The notes under the pieces are model-generated. The model ran no database searches. It was not told the origin of the DNA and saw nothing but the letters and a program-made list of their open reading frames with translations. 64,000 bases of DNA from Bog-473 sp963701955. GTDB taxonomy: Bacteria; Actinomycetota; Acidimicrobiia; Acidimicrobiales; RAAP-2. The DNA is taken from positions 248,001 to 312,000 of the forward strand of contig OY969694.1 of the NCBI GenBank assembly GCA_963701955.1, in the 5' to 3' direction. Of this stretch, positions 42,546-51,486 are shown piece after piece. Made by a program: the position numbers and the translations under genes. How positions within the stretch are numbered: the stretch's first letter is position 1; each line of letters begins with the position of its first letter.

Positions 42546-43514
42546 ATGACCTTGTACCCGTCGGTGCTCGAACTGATCGGCAACACGCCGCTGGTCGACA
42601 TCAGCGCGCTCAGTCCGAACCCCTCGGCGCGGCTCTACCTCAAGCTGGAGGGACAGAACCCGGGCGGCTCGGTCAAGGACCGGGTGGCGTTGTCGTTGGT
42701 GGAGGACGCCGAGCGGTCAGGCGTGCTGGTTCCGGGCAAGCCGGACCAGGTCCTGATGGAGCCCACCTCGGGCAACACCGGTATCGGGCTGGCCATGGTG
42801 TGTCGGGTCAAGGGGTACACGCTCAAGGTCGTCATGCCCACCAACGTGTCGGTGGAGCGGCGACAGCTCGTCGAGCTGTGGGGCGCCGAGATCATCGAGT
42901 CACCGGGGACCGAGGGTTCCAACGGCGCGGTCCGCATGGCCCGGGCGCTCGCGCTGGAGCATCCCGAGTGGGTCTTCCTCTACCAGTACGGCAACCCGGC
43001 CAACCCCAGGGCCCACTACGAGGGGACGGGCCCCGAGATCCTGCGCGACTGCCCGGGGGTGACCCACTTCGTGGCGGGCCTGGGCACGTCCGGCACGCTG
43101 CTGGGGGTCGGTCGGTTCCTGCGCGAGAAATTGGGGGACCGGGTCCAGATCTGGGCCGTCGAGCCACCTGCGGGGGAGATGGTCGACGGCTTGCGCAACC
43201 TCGACGACGGCTACATCCCGCCCATCTTCGAAGACCTCGGCGGTGCCGATCTGCTCGACCGCAAGACCGTGGTGCGCCCCCGGGAGTCGATCGAGTGGAC
43301 GCGGCGCCTCACCGAGGTGGGGATCTTCGCCGGTATCTCGACGGGGGCAGCGCTGGCCGGGGCGATCAAGTGCGCCGCATCGGTCCCCGAGGGGGAAGAG
43401 GCCTCCATCGTCATCGTCTCGGCCGACGGAGGGTGGAAGTACCTCTCGACCGGCGCCTGGACCGACGACCTCGACGAGGTCGCCGAGAGGGCGAAGGGCA
43501 TCATCTACTTCTGA
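42546..43514 (+). CDS. cysM: O-phosphoserine sulfhydrylase / cysteine synthase CysM
   Basis: A 322-aa PLP enzyme of fold type II. LELIGNTPLVDISAL opens it; the PLP lysine lies in NPGGSVKDRVAL and the phosphate loop is EPTSGNTGIGLAM. GLGTSGTLLGVGRFL is the family glycine loop. In actinobacteria CysM takes O-phospho-L-serine and CysO-thiocarboxylate, a route resistant to oxidative stress. Its position after mec and cysO makes this function far more likely than ordinary sulfide-dependent synthesis. Length matches the mycobacterial enzyme (323 aa). Confidence 0.95.
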   Translation: MTLYPSVLELIGNTPLVDISALSPNPSARLYLKLEGQNPGGSVKDRVALSLVEDAERSGVLVPGKPDQVLMEPTSGNTGIGLAMVCRVKGYTLKVVMPTNVSVERRQLVELWGAEIIESPGTEGSNGAVRMARALALEHPEWVFLYQYGNPANPRAHYEGTGPEILRDCPGVTHFVAGLGTSGTLLGVGRFLREKLGDRVQIWAVEPPAGEMVDGLRNLDDGYIPPIFEDLGGADLLDRKTVVRPRESIEWTRRLTEVGIFAGISTGAALAGAIKCAASVPEGEEASIVIVSADGGWKYLSTGAWTDDLDEVAERAKGIIYF

Positions 43515-43580
43515 GCCGCCCGTCGAGTGCGTGGGAACACCTCGTCGTCGACCGACGTGGACGAGGGTGAGAGGGGGAGC

Positions 43581-44039
43581 ATGGGGACCACGGCCAGGGC
43601 CGAGACGGTGATCGCGAAGCCGGCCGAGGAAGTGTGGGCCAGGATCGGACGATTCGAGGATCTGACCTGGTTTCCGGGGTTCGAGTCCATCACGGTCACG
43701 GGCGAGGATCGCGCGGTCGTCACCCGCGGGGTCGAGGCGCAGGTGATCGAGCGGTTGCTCGAACGCGACCACGGCCGCCGCACCCTGACCTACGCAGTGG
43801 TGGGCATCCTCGGCGCGGTCGAAGGGACGACCATCCGACTCGCCGGCGGAGCATTGGTCGACATGGCGCCGGTGGTGGGCCATCACCGCGCCACGATCAC
43901 GGTCGTGCCCGCGGGTGCCACGTCGTCCTCGGTGACGTACGACGTCACGCTGGACCCGGGGAACGCCACCATGCTCGACGCTCTCCGTCACGGCTATCAG
44001 GCAGCCCTCGAGCACGCCAAGGGTCAGATCGAGGGCTGA
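43581..44039 (+). CDS. SRPBCC/polyketide-cyclase-like protein
   Basis: A 152-aa START/Bet v1-like fold protein: TTARAETVIAKPAEEVWARI, GRFEDLTWFPGFESITVTG, RRTLTYAVVGILGAVEG, ATSSSVTYDVTLDPGN and a C-terminal helix. These proteins bind hydrophobic ligands; no specific role is visible. ATG 43581 has a good ribosome-binding site (GAGGGGGAGC). It stands between the cysteine genes and rph in the same direction and may belong to the same transcription unit. Confidence 0.87.
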   Translation: MGTTARAETVIAKPAEEVWARIGRFEDLTWFPGFESITVTGEDRAVVTRGVEAQVIERLLERDHGRRTLTYAVVGILGAVEGTTIRLAGGALVDMAPVVGHHRATITVVPAGATSSSVTYDVTLDPGNATMLDALRHGYQAALEHAKGQIEG

Positions 44040-44084
44040 AGGACGCCGGTACCGGCCAGCTCGGGTGCCCGGCTCAGTCAGGTC

Positions 44085-44624
44085 TCAGCGCGCCGCCAGG
44101 GCGCAGAGCCTGGCGACCGTGTTCCAATTGCGCGTCGTGCTGAGGACCTTCAGCCGTCTCTCGAGGAAGCTGCCCGAGTACTTCGTCCCGGCGTACCCGT
44201 CGGGAGTGTGCACGTAGACCTCGGTGCCGTCGACGACGAGCTCGTCGCGACCACTCGGAGGAAGGTCCAGTTCCGCCAGAGCCGTAGCGGCGGGCGAGGC
44301 GGCCAGGAACGTCACATGGTGGCGCGCCGGGTCCGCATCCCGGGCCGCGAACGGGCTCTTGGTCCCGATTCGCCGGAGCTCGCCGGCGGTACGCAGGATG
44401 ACGGCCGGCGATTGGCCGAAGTCACGCTCCAGGCGGCCCGTGATCGCCTCGGTCACCGCGGCGGCGCTCCTCGACGGAGTCGAGAACAGCACGTTGCCGG
44501 TCTGGATGTAGGTGGTCACGTCCTCGTACCCGAGCGACGCGAACGAGCGGCGCAATTCGTCCATGGCGATACGGCCGTGCCCGGCCACGTTGACGCTGCG
44601 CAGCAGGGCGACATAGCGAGCCAC
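44085..44624 (-). CDS. DUF1697 family protein
   Basis: A 179-aa protein of the DUF1697 family: RYVALLRSVNVAGHGRIAMD, ELRRSFASLGYEDVTTYIQT, GNVLFSTP, EVYVHTPDGYAGTKYSGSFL and the end TTRNWNTVARLCALA. The RNWNTV ending is the family hallmark. Function unknown. GTG 44624 is preferred; a TTG three codons earlier would also be in frame. It is read opposite to its neighbours and separates the cys genes from rph. Confidence 0.9.
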   Translation of the reverse strand: MARYVALLRSVNVAGHGRIAMDELRRSFASLGYEDVTTYIQTGNVLFSTPSRSAAAVTEAITGRLERDFGQSPAVILRTAGELRRIGTKSPFAARDADPARHHVTFLAASPAATALAELDLPPSGRDELVVDGTEVYVHTPDGYAGTKYSGSFLERRLKVLSTTRNWNTVARLCALAAR

Positions 44625-44711
44625 GCCGGGCAACGTAGCGGGTCGGGGGCCGGCCGTGACCTACGGTGTCCGCCGGGGTCCCGACGACGGGACGCGACAG
44701 GGAGGAGTGCA

Positions 44712-45485
44712 GTGGACGGAGGTGACGACGTGGGCGTTGACGCCCGAGCGGCCCGCAATGACGGCCGGGCGGTGGACCAGCTGCGGCCGGTGAGCTTCGA
44801 TCGCGACTACACGGTGATGGCGCCCGGGTCGGTGCTGGTCACCTTCGGGCTGACCAGGGTGCTGTGCACCGCCTCCGTCGAGGAGCGGGTTCCGCCCTGG
44901 ATGCGCGGCAGCGGGCGGGGTTGGGTCACGGCCGAGTACTCGATGTTGCCCGGGTCGACCCCCGAGCGGGCCTCCCGGGAGGCGGCCAAGGGCAAGCAGT
45001 CGGGGCGGACCCAGGAGATCCAACGGCTCATCGCGCGGTCGCTGCGCGCCGTGTGCGATCTCGTCGCTCTCGGAGAGGTGCAGATCACCGTCGACTGTGA
45101 CGCGCTCCAGGCCGACGGCGGCACCCGCACCGCCTCCATCTGCGGGGCCTACGTGGCGCTGCACGACGCCTGCACCCGCCTCGTGCAGGCGGGAACCATC
45201 TCGGGGCACCCGTTGACCGACTCGGTGGCCGCTGTGTCGGTGGGCATCGTCGACGGCGTCCCGATGCTCGACCTGCCCTACGTGGAGGACTCACGGGCCG
45301 AGGTGGACATGAACGTGGTCATGACCGGATCCGGCCGTTTCGTGGAGGTGCAGGGCACGGCCGAAGGCATGGCATTCACCAGGAGTGAGCTCGAATCGCT
45401 GCTCGGACTGGCCGAGGGAGGCATCGCGCAGTTGAGCGGATTGCAGGCGGCCGTCCTGGCCGACCCGCCACCGGCGCGGCGGTGA
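44712..45485 (+). CDS. rph: Ribonuclease PH
   Basis: A 257-aa phosphorolytic exoribonuclease that trims tRNA 3' ends. Motifs: QLRPVSFDRDYTVMAPGSVL, ASVEERVPPWMRGSGRGWVT, AEYSMLPGSTPERASREAAK, QTIQ-type segment (RTQEIQRLIARSLRAV), DCDALQADGGTRTASICGAY, DLPYVEDSRAEVDMNVVMTG. GTG 44712 follows GGAGGAG. Its stop overlaps the rdgB start (GTGA), the arrangement known from mycobacteria (rphA-Rv1341). Confidence 0.95.
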   Translation: MDGGDDVGVDARAARNDGRAVDQLRPVSFDRDYTVMAPGSVLVTFGLTRVLCTASVEERVPPWMRGSGRGWVTAEYSMLPGSTPERASREAAKGKQSGRTQEIQRLIARSLRAVCDLVALGEVQITVDCDALQADGGTRTASICGAYVALHDACTRLVQAGTISGHPLTDSVAAVSVGIVDGVPMLDLPYVEDSRAEVDMNVVMTGSGRFVEVQGTAEGMAFTRSELESLLGLAEGGIAQLSGLQAAVLADPPPARR

Positions 45486-46108
45486 GCACCGGACCACTCC
45501 GCCTGGTGCTGGCCTCGGCCAATCCGGACAAGGCCAGGGAGATCGCCGCGGTGCTCTCGGCGGTCATGGAGGTCGAGCTGGTGCCGCGCCCGCCAGGCGT
45601 GCCCGAGGTGCTCGAGGACGCCGAGACGCTCGTGGGGAACGCTCGGCTCAAGGCCCGTGCCCTCGTGGAGGCGTCGGGGTTGCCCGCCGTGGCCGACGAC
45701 ACCGGGCTCGAGGTCGATGCACTCGGAGGAGCACCGGGCGTGTTCTCGGCTCGCTACGCAGGCGAGGAAGCCACGTACGCCGACAACGTCGCCAAGCTGC
45801 TCGCGGAGCTGGCGGCGCTCCCCGGCGGGGGCGGGGTGCGCCGCGCCCGCTTCACCACGGTCGCTCTCGTGGCGTTTCCCGATGGGTCAGAGGTGAGAGC
45901 CGACGGGGTCGTGGAGGGCACGATCGCCCCCGTGGCTCGGGGCGACCACGGGTTCGGTTACGACCCGGTCTTCGTGCCCGACGCCGCCGAAGGTGGTGAC
46001 GGGCGCACGTTCGCGCAGATGGGCGCGGGGGAGAAGGACGCCCTCTCGCACAGAGGGCGAGCATTTCGCGCTCTGGCGCAACGTCTGGAGCATGTCACGG
46101 CTTCGTGA
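45482..46108 (+). CDS. rdgB: XTP/dITP diphosphatase RdgB (HAM1)
   Basis: A 208-aa nucleotide house-cleaning pyrophosphatase. LVLASANPDKAREIAAVLSA (SxNxxK-like start), NARLKARALVEASGLPAVAD, DDTGLEVDALGGAPGVFSAR, GFGYDPVFVPDAA, GEKDALSHRGRAF are all present. It removes deaminated purine nucleotides (XTP, dITP) from the pool. It is translationally coupled to rph. A hairpin lies 24 bp beyond the stop. Confidence 0.95.
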   Translation: MSTGPLRLVLASANPDKAREIAAVLSAVMEVELVPRPPGVPEVLEDAETLVGNARLKARALVEASGLPAVADDTGLEVDALGGAPGVFSARYAGEEATYADNVAKLLAELAALPGGGGVRRARFTTVALVAFPDGSEVRADGVVEGTIAPVARGDHGFGYDPVFVPDAAEGGDGRTFAQMGAGEKDALSHRGRAFRALAQRLEHVTAS

Positions 46109-46131
46109 AGATTGCCGTCAGGAGGTCTCTT

Positions 46132-46159
46132 GACCAGGGAGTTCGCGAATCCCCTGGTC
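46132..46159 (+). terminator. Hairpin after rdgB
   Basis: GACCAGGG and CCCTGGTC pair around a 12-nt loop (AGTTCGCGAATC), 24 nt after the rdgB stop. Confidence 0.6.
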
Positions 46160-46581
46160 GTGAGGGGTTCACACGTAAGGGGTCGAGGCGGATACTGGTC
46201 TCAGGCAATCGGCAATCGGAGCACCCGCCGGAGCCGGAGAAAGGAGCTGCCGATGCGCTCGACATGCTCGACCGAGGAGGACGGTCCGCCGGGTTGAACC
46301 CGCGCCACCGGCTCCCGTGCCGGTGGCGCCGAGGAGCAGCCCGCGTGGCGTGAAGTCCGGCGCATGTTCGAGGCCGCGCTCGCGCCGGTGCGTGTGCCGG
46401 CCGGCCGACAAGGCGGCCCCCGCACCCGCTGCGCCGCAGGCTGGAGCCCGCAGGGCTGCGAACGAACGAATCTCACTACAAGAAGAGGGCCGGCCTTCGG
46501 GCCGGTCCTCCTCGTGTCGGCGAGACAGGGCGACGGCGCCCGGCGCGTCCTGCATGTGCCCGGCGCGCTGCTGCTTCGGGC
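46160..46581. other. Intergenic stretch with a second GC hairpin
   Basis: No convincing gene. A strong hairpin lies at 46485-46510. Open frames here lack homology and start signals. It carries the promoter of the Lon-N-domain gene. Confidence 0.4.
46485..46510. terminator. GC hairpin with TTCG loop
   Basis: GAGGGCCGGCC and GGCCGGTCCTC form an 11-bp stem (one G-U) closed by the stable tetraloop TTCG. It lies 72 nt before the next gene, so it could instead be a leader structure. Confidence 0.55.
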
Positions 46582-47235
46582 GTGTCATGGTGGAGCGTGG
46601 CCACGGCTCCCTTGGCGATGTTCCCGCTCTCGGCCGTGCTGTACCCCCACGCCTCCATGCCGCTGCACGTCTTCGAGCCGCGCTATCGCGCCTTGATGCG
46701 CGACTGCCTTGCCGGTGACGCGCGCTTCGGAGTCGTGTTGATCGAGCGGGGATCGGAGGTCGGTGGTGGGGACCAGCGCGCCCCGCTTGGCACACGCGGG
46801 GTCATCACCAGGGCGCTCGAGCTGGCCGACGGACGCTGGGCCCTGGTGGTCCGCGGGGAGGCGGTGGTGCGCGTGGAGGAGTGGCTCCCCGACGCGCCCT
46901 ATCCACTGGCCCTTGTGTCCGAGGTCGACGAACAGGCGACCTCTGGCGAGACCCAGCACGACGCCGTGCTCGAGGTGACCACCAGGCGGGTGCGCCGCGC
47001 CCGCGCAATGATGGCCGAGCACGGGGGCGCCGCCCCGCTCTCGCCCGATACCGCGCTCGACGGGGAGGGTGACGCCGACGTTGCGTGCTGGCAGCTCTGC
47101 GCCGCCGCACCGGTGAGCGCCTACGACGCCCAGCGGCTGCTCGCCGCGGGCGGAACCGTCGAGCGGCTCGAACTGCTCGGTGCGCTGATGGAGGAGCTCG
47201 AGTCCGACCTGCACCGGATGCTCACCGAGGGGTGA
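46582..47235 (+). CDS. LON peptidase substrate-binding-domain protein
   Basis: A 217-aa stand-alone Lon N-terminal domain: LAMFPLSAVLYPHASMPLHV, FEPRYRALMRDCLAGDARFG, VVLIERGSEVGGGDQRAPLG and a helical C-terminal half. There is no ATPase or protease part. In Lon this domain selects substrates; stand-alone versions are widespread and uncharacterised. GTG 46582 or GTG 46597 could be the start. It follows rdgB and precedes the divergent glycerate kinase. Confidence 0.87.
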   Translation: MSWWSVATAPLAMFPLSAVLYPHASMPLHVFEPRYRALMRDCLAGDARFGVVLIERGSEVGGGDQRAPLGTRGVITRALELADGRWALVVRGEAVVRVEEWLPDAPYPLALVSEVDEQATSGETQHDAVLEVTTRRVRRARAMMAEHGGAAPLSPDTALDGEGDADVACWQLCAAAPVSAYDAQRLLAAGGTVERLELLGALMEELESDLHRMLTEG

Positions 47236-47275
47236 GCCGGCAGGGGATGGGAGTGCGTATTCCGGTAGGGGCCGT

Positions 47276-48313
47276 TCAGGATCCGAAACGCGACAGTGCT
47301 TCGCCCGTCACCTTCGCGACGAGCGACGCCGTCTCGGTCCGGGCTCTCTCGCTCCCGAATCGGTCGGTGAGGCTGACCAGCGCCATACCCGCTGGGGGCT
47401 CGCTCACGAGCGCCGCGTCGGCGTCGCCGGCGATGCAGATCACCGGCGCGGGGCCGCGACCGAGCCGGGAGCGGGCGAGCTCGAGGACCCCGCCAGGGAC
47501 TTTGCCCTCGAAGGAGGGCCGGTCCACATGCCCCTCGCCCGTGACGATCAGGTCGGCCGCCGCCACGCGTTCTGGGAGGCGCAGCAGGGTGGCCACGAGG
47601 TCGAATCCGGATGTGAGCCGTCCTCCCAGGGCGAGGAGGCCTCCGGCCAGACCGCCGGCCGCGCCGGCTCCCGGCACGGAGGTGACGTCGACCCCGGTCT
47701 CATGGCGGTAGCGCTCGGCCACCGTGGCCAGCCGGCGGCTGAGCTCCTCGACCTGGGCGGCAGACGCCCCCTTCTGGGGTGCGAAGCGACGGGCCGCGTC
47801 GGCGAAGGCGACGGTGACGACGTCGCAGGCCACGACCACTTCCGTGCCGCGGAGGGCGGCGGGCGAGCCGACGGCTCGGTAGGCCCCGAGCCCGCCGTCG
47901 GTGGTGGCCGACCCTCCGAGACCGACGATGATGCGGCGGGCTCCGGCGTCGCGGGCAACCAGGAGAAGCTGACCGACCCCGGCGGTGCCCGCCCGTAGCG
48001 GGTCGTCGCCCCGCGGCTGGGGGAGCAGGGCCCGTCCCGCCACCCGAGCCATCTCGATCACGGCGGTCGGCTTCCCGTCGAGCTCGTCGAACATGCGCCA
48101 CTCGGCCTCGACGGGGCGGCCCAGGGGCCCCTCCACGGTGGTGACGTGCGGCACGCCGGCGAGGACCTCGAGGAGTCCCTCGCCCCCGTCGGACGCGGGA
48201 GCCTCGTCGGCCGTCCACCCGGAGGCTCGGGCCGCGCCCGCGGCGGCCGCCGCGACGACCGCGGCACTGGCCGTCGAGCGGAACTTGTCCGGCGCGGCGA
48301 GAAGGTGCGGCAC
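47276..48313 (-). CDS. glxK: Glycerate kinase (GlxK family)
   Basis: A 345-aa glycerate 2-kinase. LLAAPDKFRSTASAAVVAAA (the DKF/KGS-type start), PASDGGEGLLEVLAG, RRIIVGLGGSATTDGGLGAY, PGAGAAGGLAGGLLAL, DLIVTGEGHVDRPSFEGKVP are family hallmarks. It phosphorylates glycerate to 2-phosphoglycerate. Start is GTG 48313. It is convergent with the Lon-N gene and has no glyoxylate pathway gene beside it. Confidence 0.93.
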   Translation of the reverse strand: MPHLLAAPDKFRSTASAAVVAAAAAGAARASGWTADEAPASDGGEGLLEVLAGVPHVTTVEGPLGRPVEAEWRMFDELDGKPTAVIEMARVAGRALLPQPRGDDPLRAGTAGVGQLLLVARDAGARRIIVGLGGSATTDGGLGAYRAVGSPAALRGTEVVVACDVVTVAFADAARRFAPQKGASAAQVEELSRRLATVAERYRHETGVDVTSVPGAGAAGGLAGGLLALGGRLTSGFDLVATLLRLPERVAAADLIVTGEGHVDRPSFEGKVPGGVLELARSRLGRGPAPVICIAGDADAALVSEPPAGMALVSLTDRFGSERARTETASLVAKVTGEALSRFGS

Positions 48314-48387
48314 GCGCTGGCGAAGCTAGTGCGGTGCGGCCAGCGAGGCTCCACGCCGCCGCGGACGCCTCGACCGGCCCTGGTGGG

Positions 48388-48477
<90 letters not shown>

Positions 48478-48555
48478 GGCCCCGCAGCGCGGGTGACCAG
48501 GGAGTGTACGGCCAGGTGCCGCCGCCCGCCCGCCAAGGCCACTAGCCTCGTGCCC

Positions 48556-49173
48556 ATGGCGCACGCATCGGCATCCCCCATCATCACGGCCGCCGGGGCC
48601 GACCCGGACGCATCCGGCCAGGTCTTCCAGCAGTTGCTCAAGGAGCGCATCGTCTTCATCGGGAGCGCCATCGACCAGGTGACGGCCAACCTGGTCTGTG
48701 CCCAGCTGGTCCTGTTGGAGGCGGAGAACCCCGAGAAGGACATCTCGCTCTACATCAACTCACCGGGAGGGTCGGTCACTGATGGCCTGGCCATTTACGA
48801 CACGATGCAGTACGTCCGGCCGGACGTCTCGACCATCTGCGTGGGTCTGGCCGCGAGCATGGGCCAGTTCCTCTTGTGCGCGGGGGCTCCGGGGAAACGC
48901 TACGCCCTGCCGCACTCGCGGATCCTCATGCACCAGCCGTCGGGGGCCATGCAGGGCCAGGCAGCCGATATCGCGATTCAGGCCGAGCAGATCATCTACC
49001 TCAAACGGATGATGGCCGAGCGGATCGCCTTCCACACCGGACAGCCGATCGAGCGGATTGAGACGGACTCGGATCGGGACCGCTGGTTCACCGCCGAGGA
49101 GGCTCGCGAGTACGGCTTCATCGACAAGGTGATCGACCGCTCGACGGCCACGGCGGCGACAGGGAACGCATAG
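48556..49173 (+). CDS. clpP: ATP-dependent Clp protease proteolytic subunit
   Basis: A 205-aa serine protease. Family motifs are clear: LLKERIVFIGSAIDQVTANL, YINSPGGSVTDGLAIYDTMQ, catalytic Ser in GLAASMGQFLL, catalytic His in LPHSRILMHQPSGAMQGQAA and Asp in DSDRDRWFTAEEAREYG. With a ClpX or ClpC partner it degrades tagged proteins, including tmRNA-tagged ones. ATG 48556 is preferred. Its stop lies 2 nt before the wzm-like gene, an unusual neighbour, as clpP genes normally sit with a second clpP or clpX. Confidence 0.95.
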   Translation: MAHASASPIITAAGADPDASGQVFQQLLKERIVFIGSAIDQVTANLVCAQLVLLEAENPEKDISLYINSPGGSVTDGLAIYDTMQYVRPDVSTICVGLAASMGQFLLCAGAPGKRYALPHSRILMHQPSGAMQGQAADIAIQAEQIIYLKRMMAERIAFHTGQPIERIETDSDRDRWFTAEEAREYGFIDKVIDRSTATAATGNA

Positions 49174-49175
49174 GC

Positions 49176-50192
49176 GTGGCCCTGGACGTTCCGGCCTCCT
49201 CTTCGGAAGCAGACCGAAGAGTCAACGAGGCCGTGGAGAACCGGGTGGCTGACGAGTCGCCCATGGCGGCCGAGGCGGCCGGCGTGAGCGAGCGCGAGGC
49301 GCGGCGGGGATCGGTCACGCGCATCGTCACGCCCACCATCAACGTGCGCCAGCGGCTGCGCGAGATCTGGCTGTCCCGCGAGCTGCTGACCTACCTCGTC
49401 CGCACCGAGATCAAGGTCAAGTACAAGAACTCGGTTCTCGGGCTGGTGTGGTCGATGGTGGCGCCGGCCATGACGCTGATCATCTACTGGTTCGTGTTCG
49501 GGGTTGTGCTCCGCAACGGCATCCCGAATTTCGTGATCTTCCTCTTCGCCGGGCTGCTGCTGTGGAACCTCTTCCAGCTCGGCGTGCTCACCGGTACCGG
49601 CACCGTGGTGAACAACGCGGGGATCGTGAAGAAGGTGTCGTTCCCGCGCGAGATCCTCGCCCTGGCCTCCGTGGGTTCGGCCTGTGTGTTCTTCTTCTTT
49701 CAGTCCATCGTGATGGTGATCTTCATGATCGTCCTGCACCACGGGCCCGACTGGTCGTACATCCCGGTCATGCTGCTCGCTCTCGTCGCCGGTGTCGTGC
49801 TCGCATGTGCCATCGGTGTCCTGCTGTCGTCCATCAACGTCTACCTGCGCGACACGCAGCACCTGATCGAGGTCATCCTCACCGCCTGGTTCTGGGCCTG
49901 TCCCATCGTCTACGCCTTCCAGAAACAGATCGCGGACCGGCTAAAGGTCAAAGGCCTGACATGGGTCTATTTCCTGAATCCGATGGTGCCGCTCATCCTC
50001 TCGTTCCAGCGATGCATCTACGCCGAGACCACGGTGACGGTGGGCGGTGCCCCATACCCCGTCCTCCCTTCGACGGGCATGCTGTGGTACGTCGTGCTCG
50101 ACCTCGGTGTGCTCGCCATCGCCGTCGTGCTCTTCCTGGTGGCGCTGGCCGTCTTCGGCCGTCTCGAGGGCAACTTCGCCGAGGAGCTCTGA
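49176..50192 (+). CDS. wzm: Polysaccharide ABC exporter permease (Wzm/TagG-like)
   Basis: A 338-aa ABC-2 permease. After a hydrophilic 60-residue start, SRELLTYLVRTEIKVKYKNS precedes six TM helices (VLGLVWSMVAPAMTLIIYWF; FVIFLFAGLLLWNLFQLGVL; IPVMLLALVAGVVLACAIGV ...). This is the pattern of exporters of lipid-linked polysaccharides (O-antigen, teichoic acid, galactan). GTG 49176 is its start, 2 nt after clpP. The ATPase partner begins 1 nt after its stop. In an organism without LPS it may export a cell-wall or capsule glycan. Confidence 0.9.
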   Translation: MALDVPASSSEADRRVNEAVENRVADESPMAAEAAGVSEREARRGSVTRIVTPTINVRQRLREIWLSRELLTYLVRTEIKVKYKNSVLGLVWSMVAPAMTLIIYWFVFGVVLRNGIPNFVIFLFAGLLLWNLFQLGVLTGTGTVVNNAGIVKKVSFPREILALASVGSACVFFFFQSIVMVIFMIVLHHGPDWSYIPVMLLALVAGVVLACAIGVLLSSINVYLRDTQHLIEVILTAWFWACPIVYAFQKQIADRLKVKGLTWVYFLNPMVPLILSFQRCIYAETTVTVGGAPYPVLPSTGMLWYVVLDLGVLAIAVVLFLVALAVFGRLEGNFAEEL

Positions 50193-50193
50193 G

Positions 50194-51486
50194 ATGAGCA
50201 ACTTCGCCGTCGACGTGCGCAAGGTCTCCAAGCGGTTCCGCCTGGCCCACGGCCAGTACAACTCCGTCAAGGAGCGCATCATTCACGGGGGGAAGCGCCG
50301 GTCGGTCGAGGACTTCTGGGCTCTCGACGAGGTTTCGTTCACCGTCCGGCAAGGCGAGACCGTCGGCATTCTCGGCCGGAACGGCTCGGGGAAGTCAACG
50401 CTGCTCAAGTGCATCTGCGGCGTGCTTCAGCCCACCTCGGGCGAAGTGGCGGTGCACGGCAAGCTGGCCGGGCTCCTCGAGCTGGGAGCGGGGTTCCAGC
50501 AGGATCTCACGGGCCGGGAGAACATCTACCTCAACGGTTCGTTGCTGGGCATGTCCAAGCGCGAGGTGGATCGAGTCTTCGATGCCATCGTCGATTTCTC
50601 CGAGCTCGAGGAATTCATTGACGGCCCCGTGAAGTTCTACTCATCGGGCATGTACGTGCGCCTCGGCTTCGCCGTGGCGGTGAACGTGGATCCCGACGTC
50701 CTCGTGGTCGATGAGGTCCTGGCCGTCGGCGACGAGCGCTTCCAGCGCAAGTGCATCGACCGGGTCATGCAATTCCAGAAGGAGGGCCGAACGATCCTCT
50801 TGGTGACCCACTCGGCTGACACGGTTCGCTCCATCTGCGACCGGGGCATCGTGCTCAGCCACGGGCGCCTGGTGGCCGAGGGCGAGCCCGGGGAAGCGAC
50901 GAGGATCTTTCGTGAGCGCCTCATGGCCGAGGGCGCGGGCATGTCGATCGCCGAACCCGCCGTCGTCGCCTCGCCGGCCAGTGCCGAGGCCCTGGAGACG
51001 CTGCCCGACGACGAACGCCCGGTCCGTTTCCGGTCGGTCCACCGGGTGTACTCGGGCGACAACACCCTTCCCTATATGCGCACAGGCGATGACCTGACCG
51101 TCCGGGTCGAGTTCGAGGCGCTCTACCCGGTGGACGACGTGGTCTTCTCGCTCGAGGTGCGCGACGAGAAGGGCGGTGCGCTGATGCGCACGGACACCTC
51201 AATCATCGGGGTCGTCATCAACGCTCCGAGAGGGACGAGCGTCATGCACTTCGGCATCGTGGACATGCCTCTGCTGGACGGGTCCTTCACATTGGCCCTG
51301 GGGATCCAGAGTCGCGGAGGACTTCTGTACGACTGGCACGAGAACGCCGGGGAATTCGAGGTGATGAGCCCGGGCAAGACCACCGGGATGCTCCGTATGG
51401 AGGTGCACGCCGCGCTCGATCTCCTCCGAGGGCCCAGTCGAAGCCCCGGCCGTGGCCCAGTCCCTGTGAGCTGCGCACCGGCGTGA
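50194..51486 (+). CDS. wzt: Polysaccharide ABC exporter ATPase with C-terminal carbohydrate-binding domain (Wzt-like)
   Basis: A 430-aa protein. The ABC domain has Walker A LGRNGSGKSTLLKC, the polysaccharide-exporter type SSGMYVRLGFAVAVNVDPDV signature region, Walker B VLVVDEVLAVGDERF and VTHSADTV. Residues 270-425 form a beta-sandwich of the Wzt_C type (VHRVYSGDNTLPYMRTGDDL; LEVRDEKGGALMRTDT; GGLLYDWHENAGEFEV), which in gram-negative O-antigen exporters recognises a modified chain end. The presence of methyltransferase genes directly after it agrees with chain-terminating methylation, as in E. coli O8/O9. The stop overlaps the next gene. Confidence 0.92.
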   Translation: MSNFAVDVRKVSKRFRLAHGQYNSVKERIIHGGKRRSVEDFWALDEVSFTVRQGETVGILGRNGSGKSTLLKCICGVLQPTSGEVAVHGKLAGLLELGAGFQQDLTGRENIYLNGSLLGMSKREVDRVFDAIVDFSELEEFIDGPVKFYSSGMYVRLGFAVAVNVDPDVLVVDEVLAVGDERFQRKCIDRVMQFQKEGRTILLVTHSADTVRSICDRGIVLSHGRLVAEGEPGEATRIFRERLMAEGAGMSIAEPAVVASPASAEALETLPDDERPVRFRSVHRVYSGDNTLPYMRTGDDLTVRVEFEALYPVDDVVFSLEVRDEKGGALMRTDTSIIGVVINAPRGTSVMHFGIVDMPLLDGSFTLALGIQSRGGLLYDWHENAGEFEVMSPGKTTGMLRMEVHAALDLLRGPSRSPGRGPVPVSCAPA

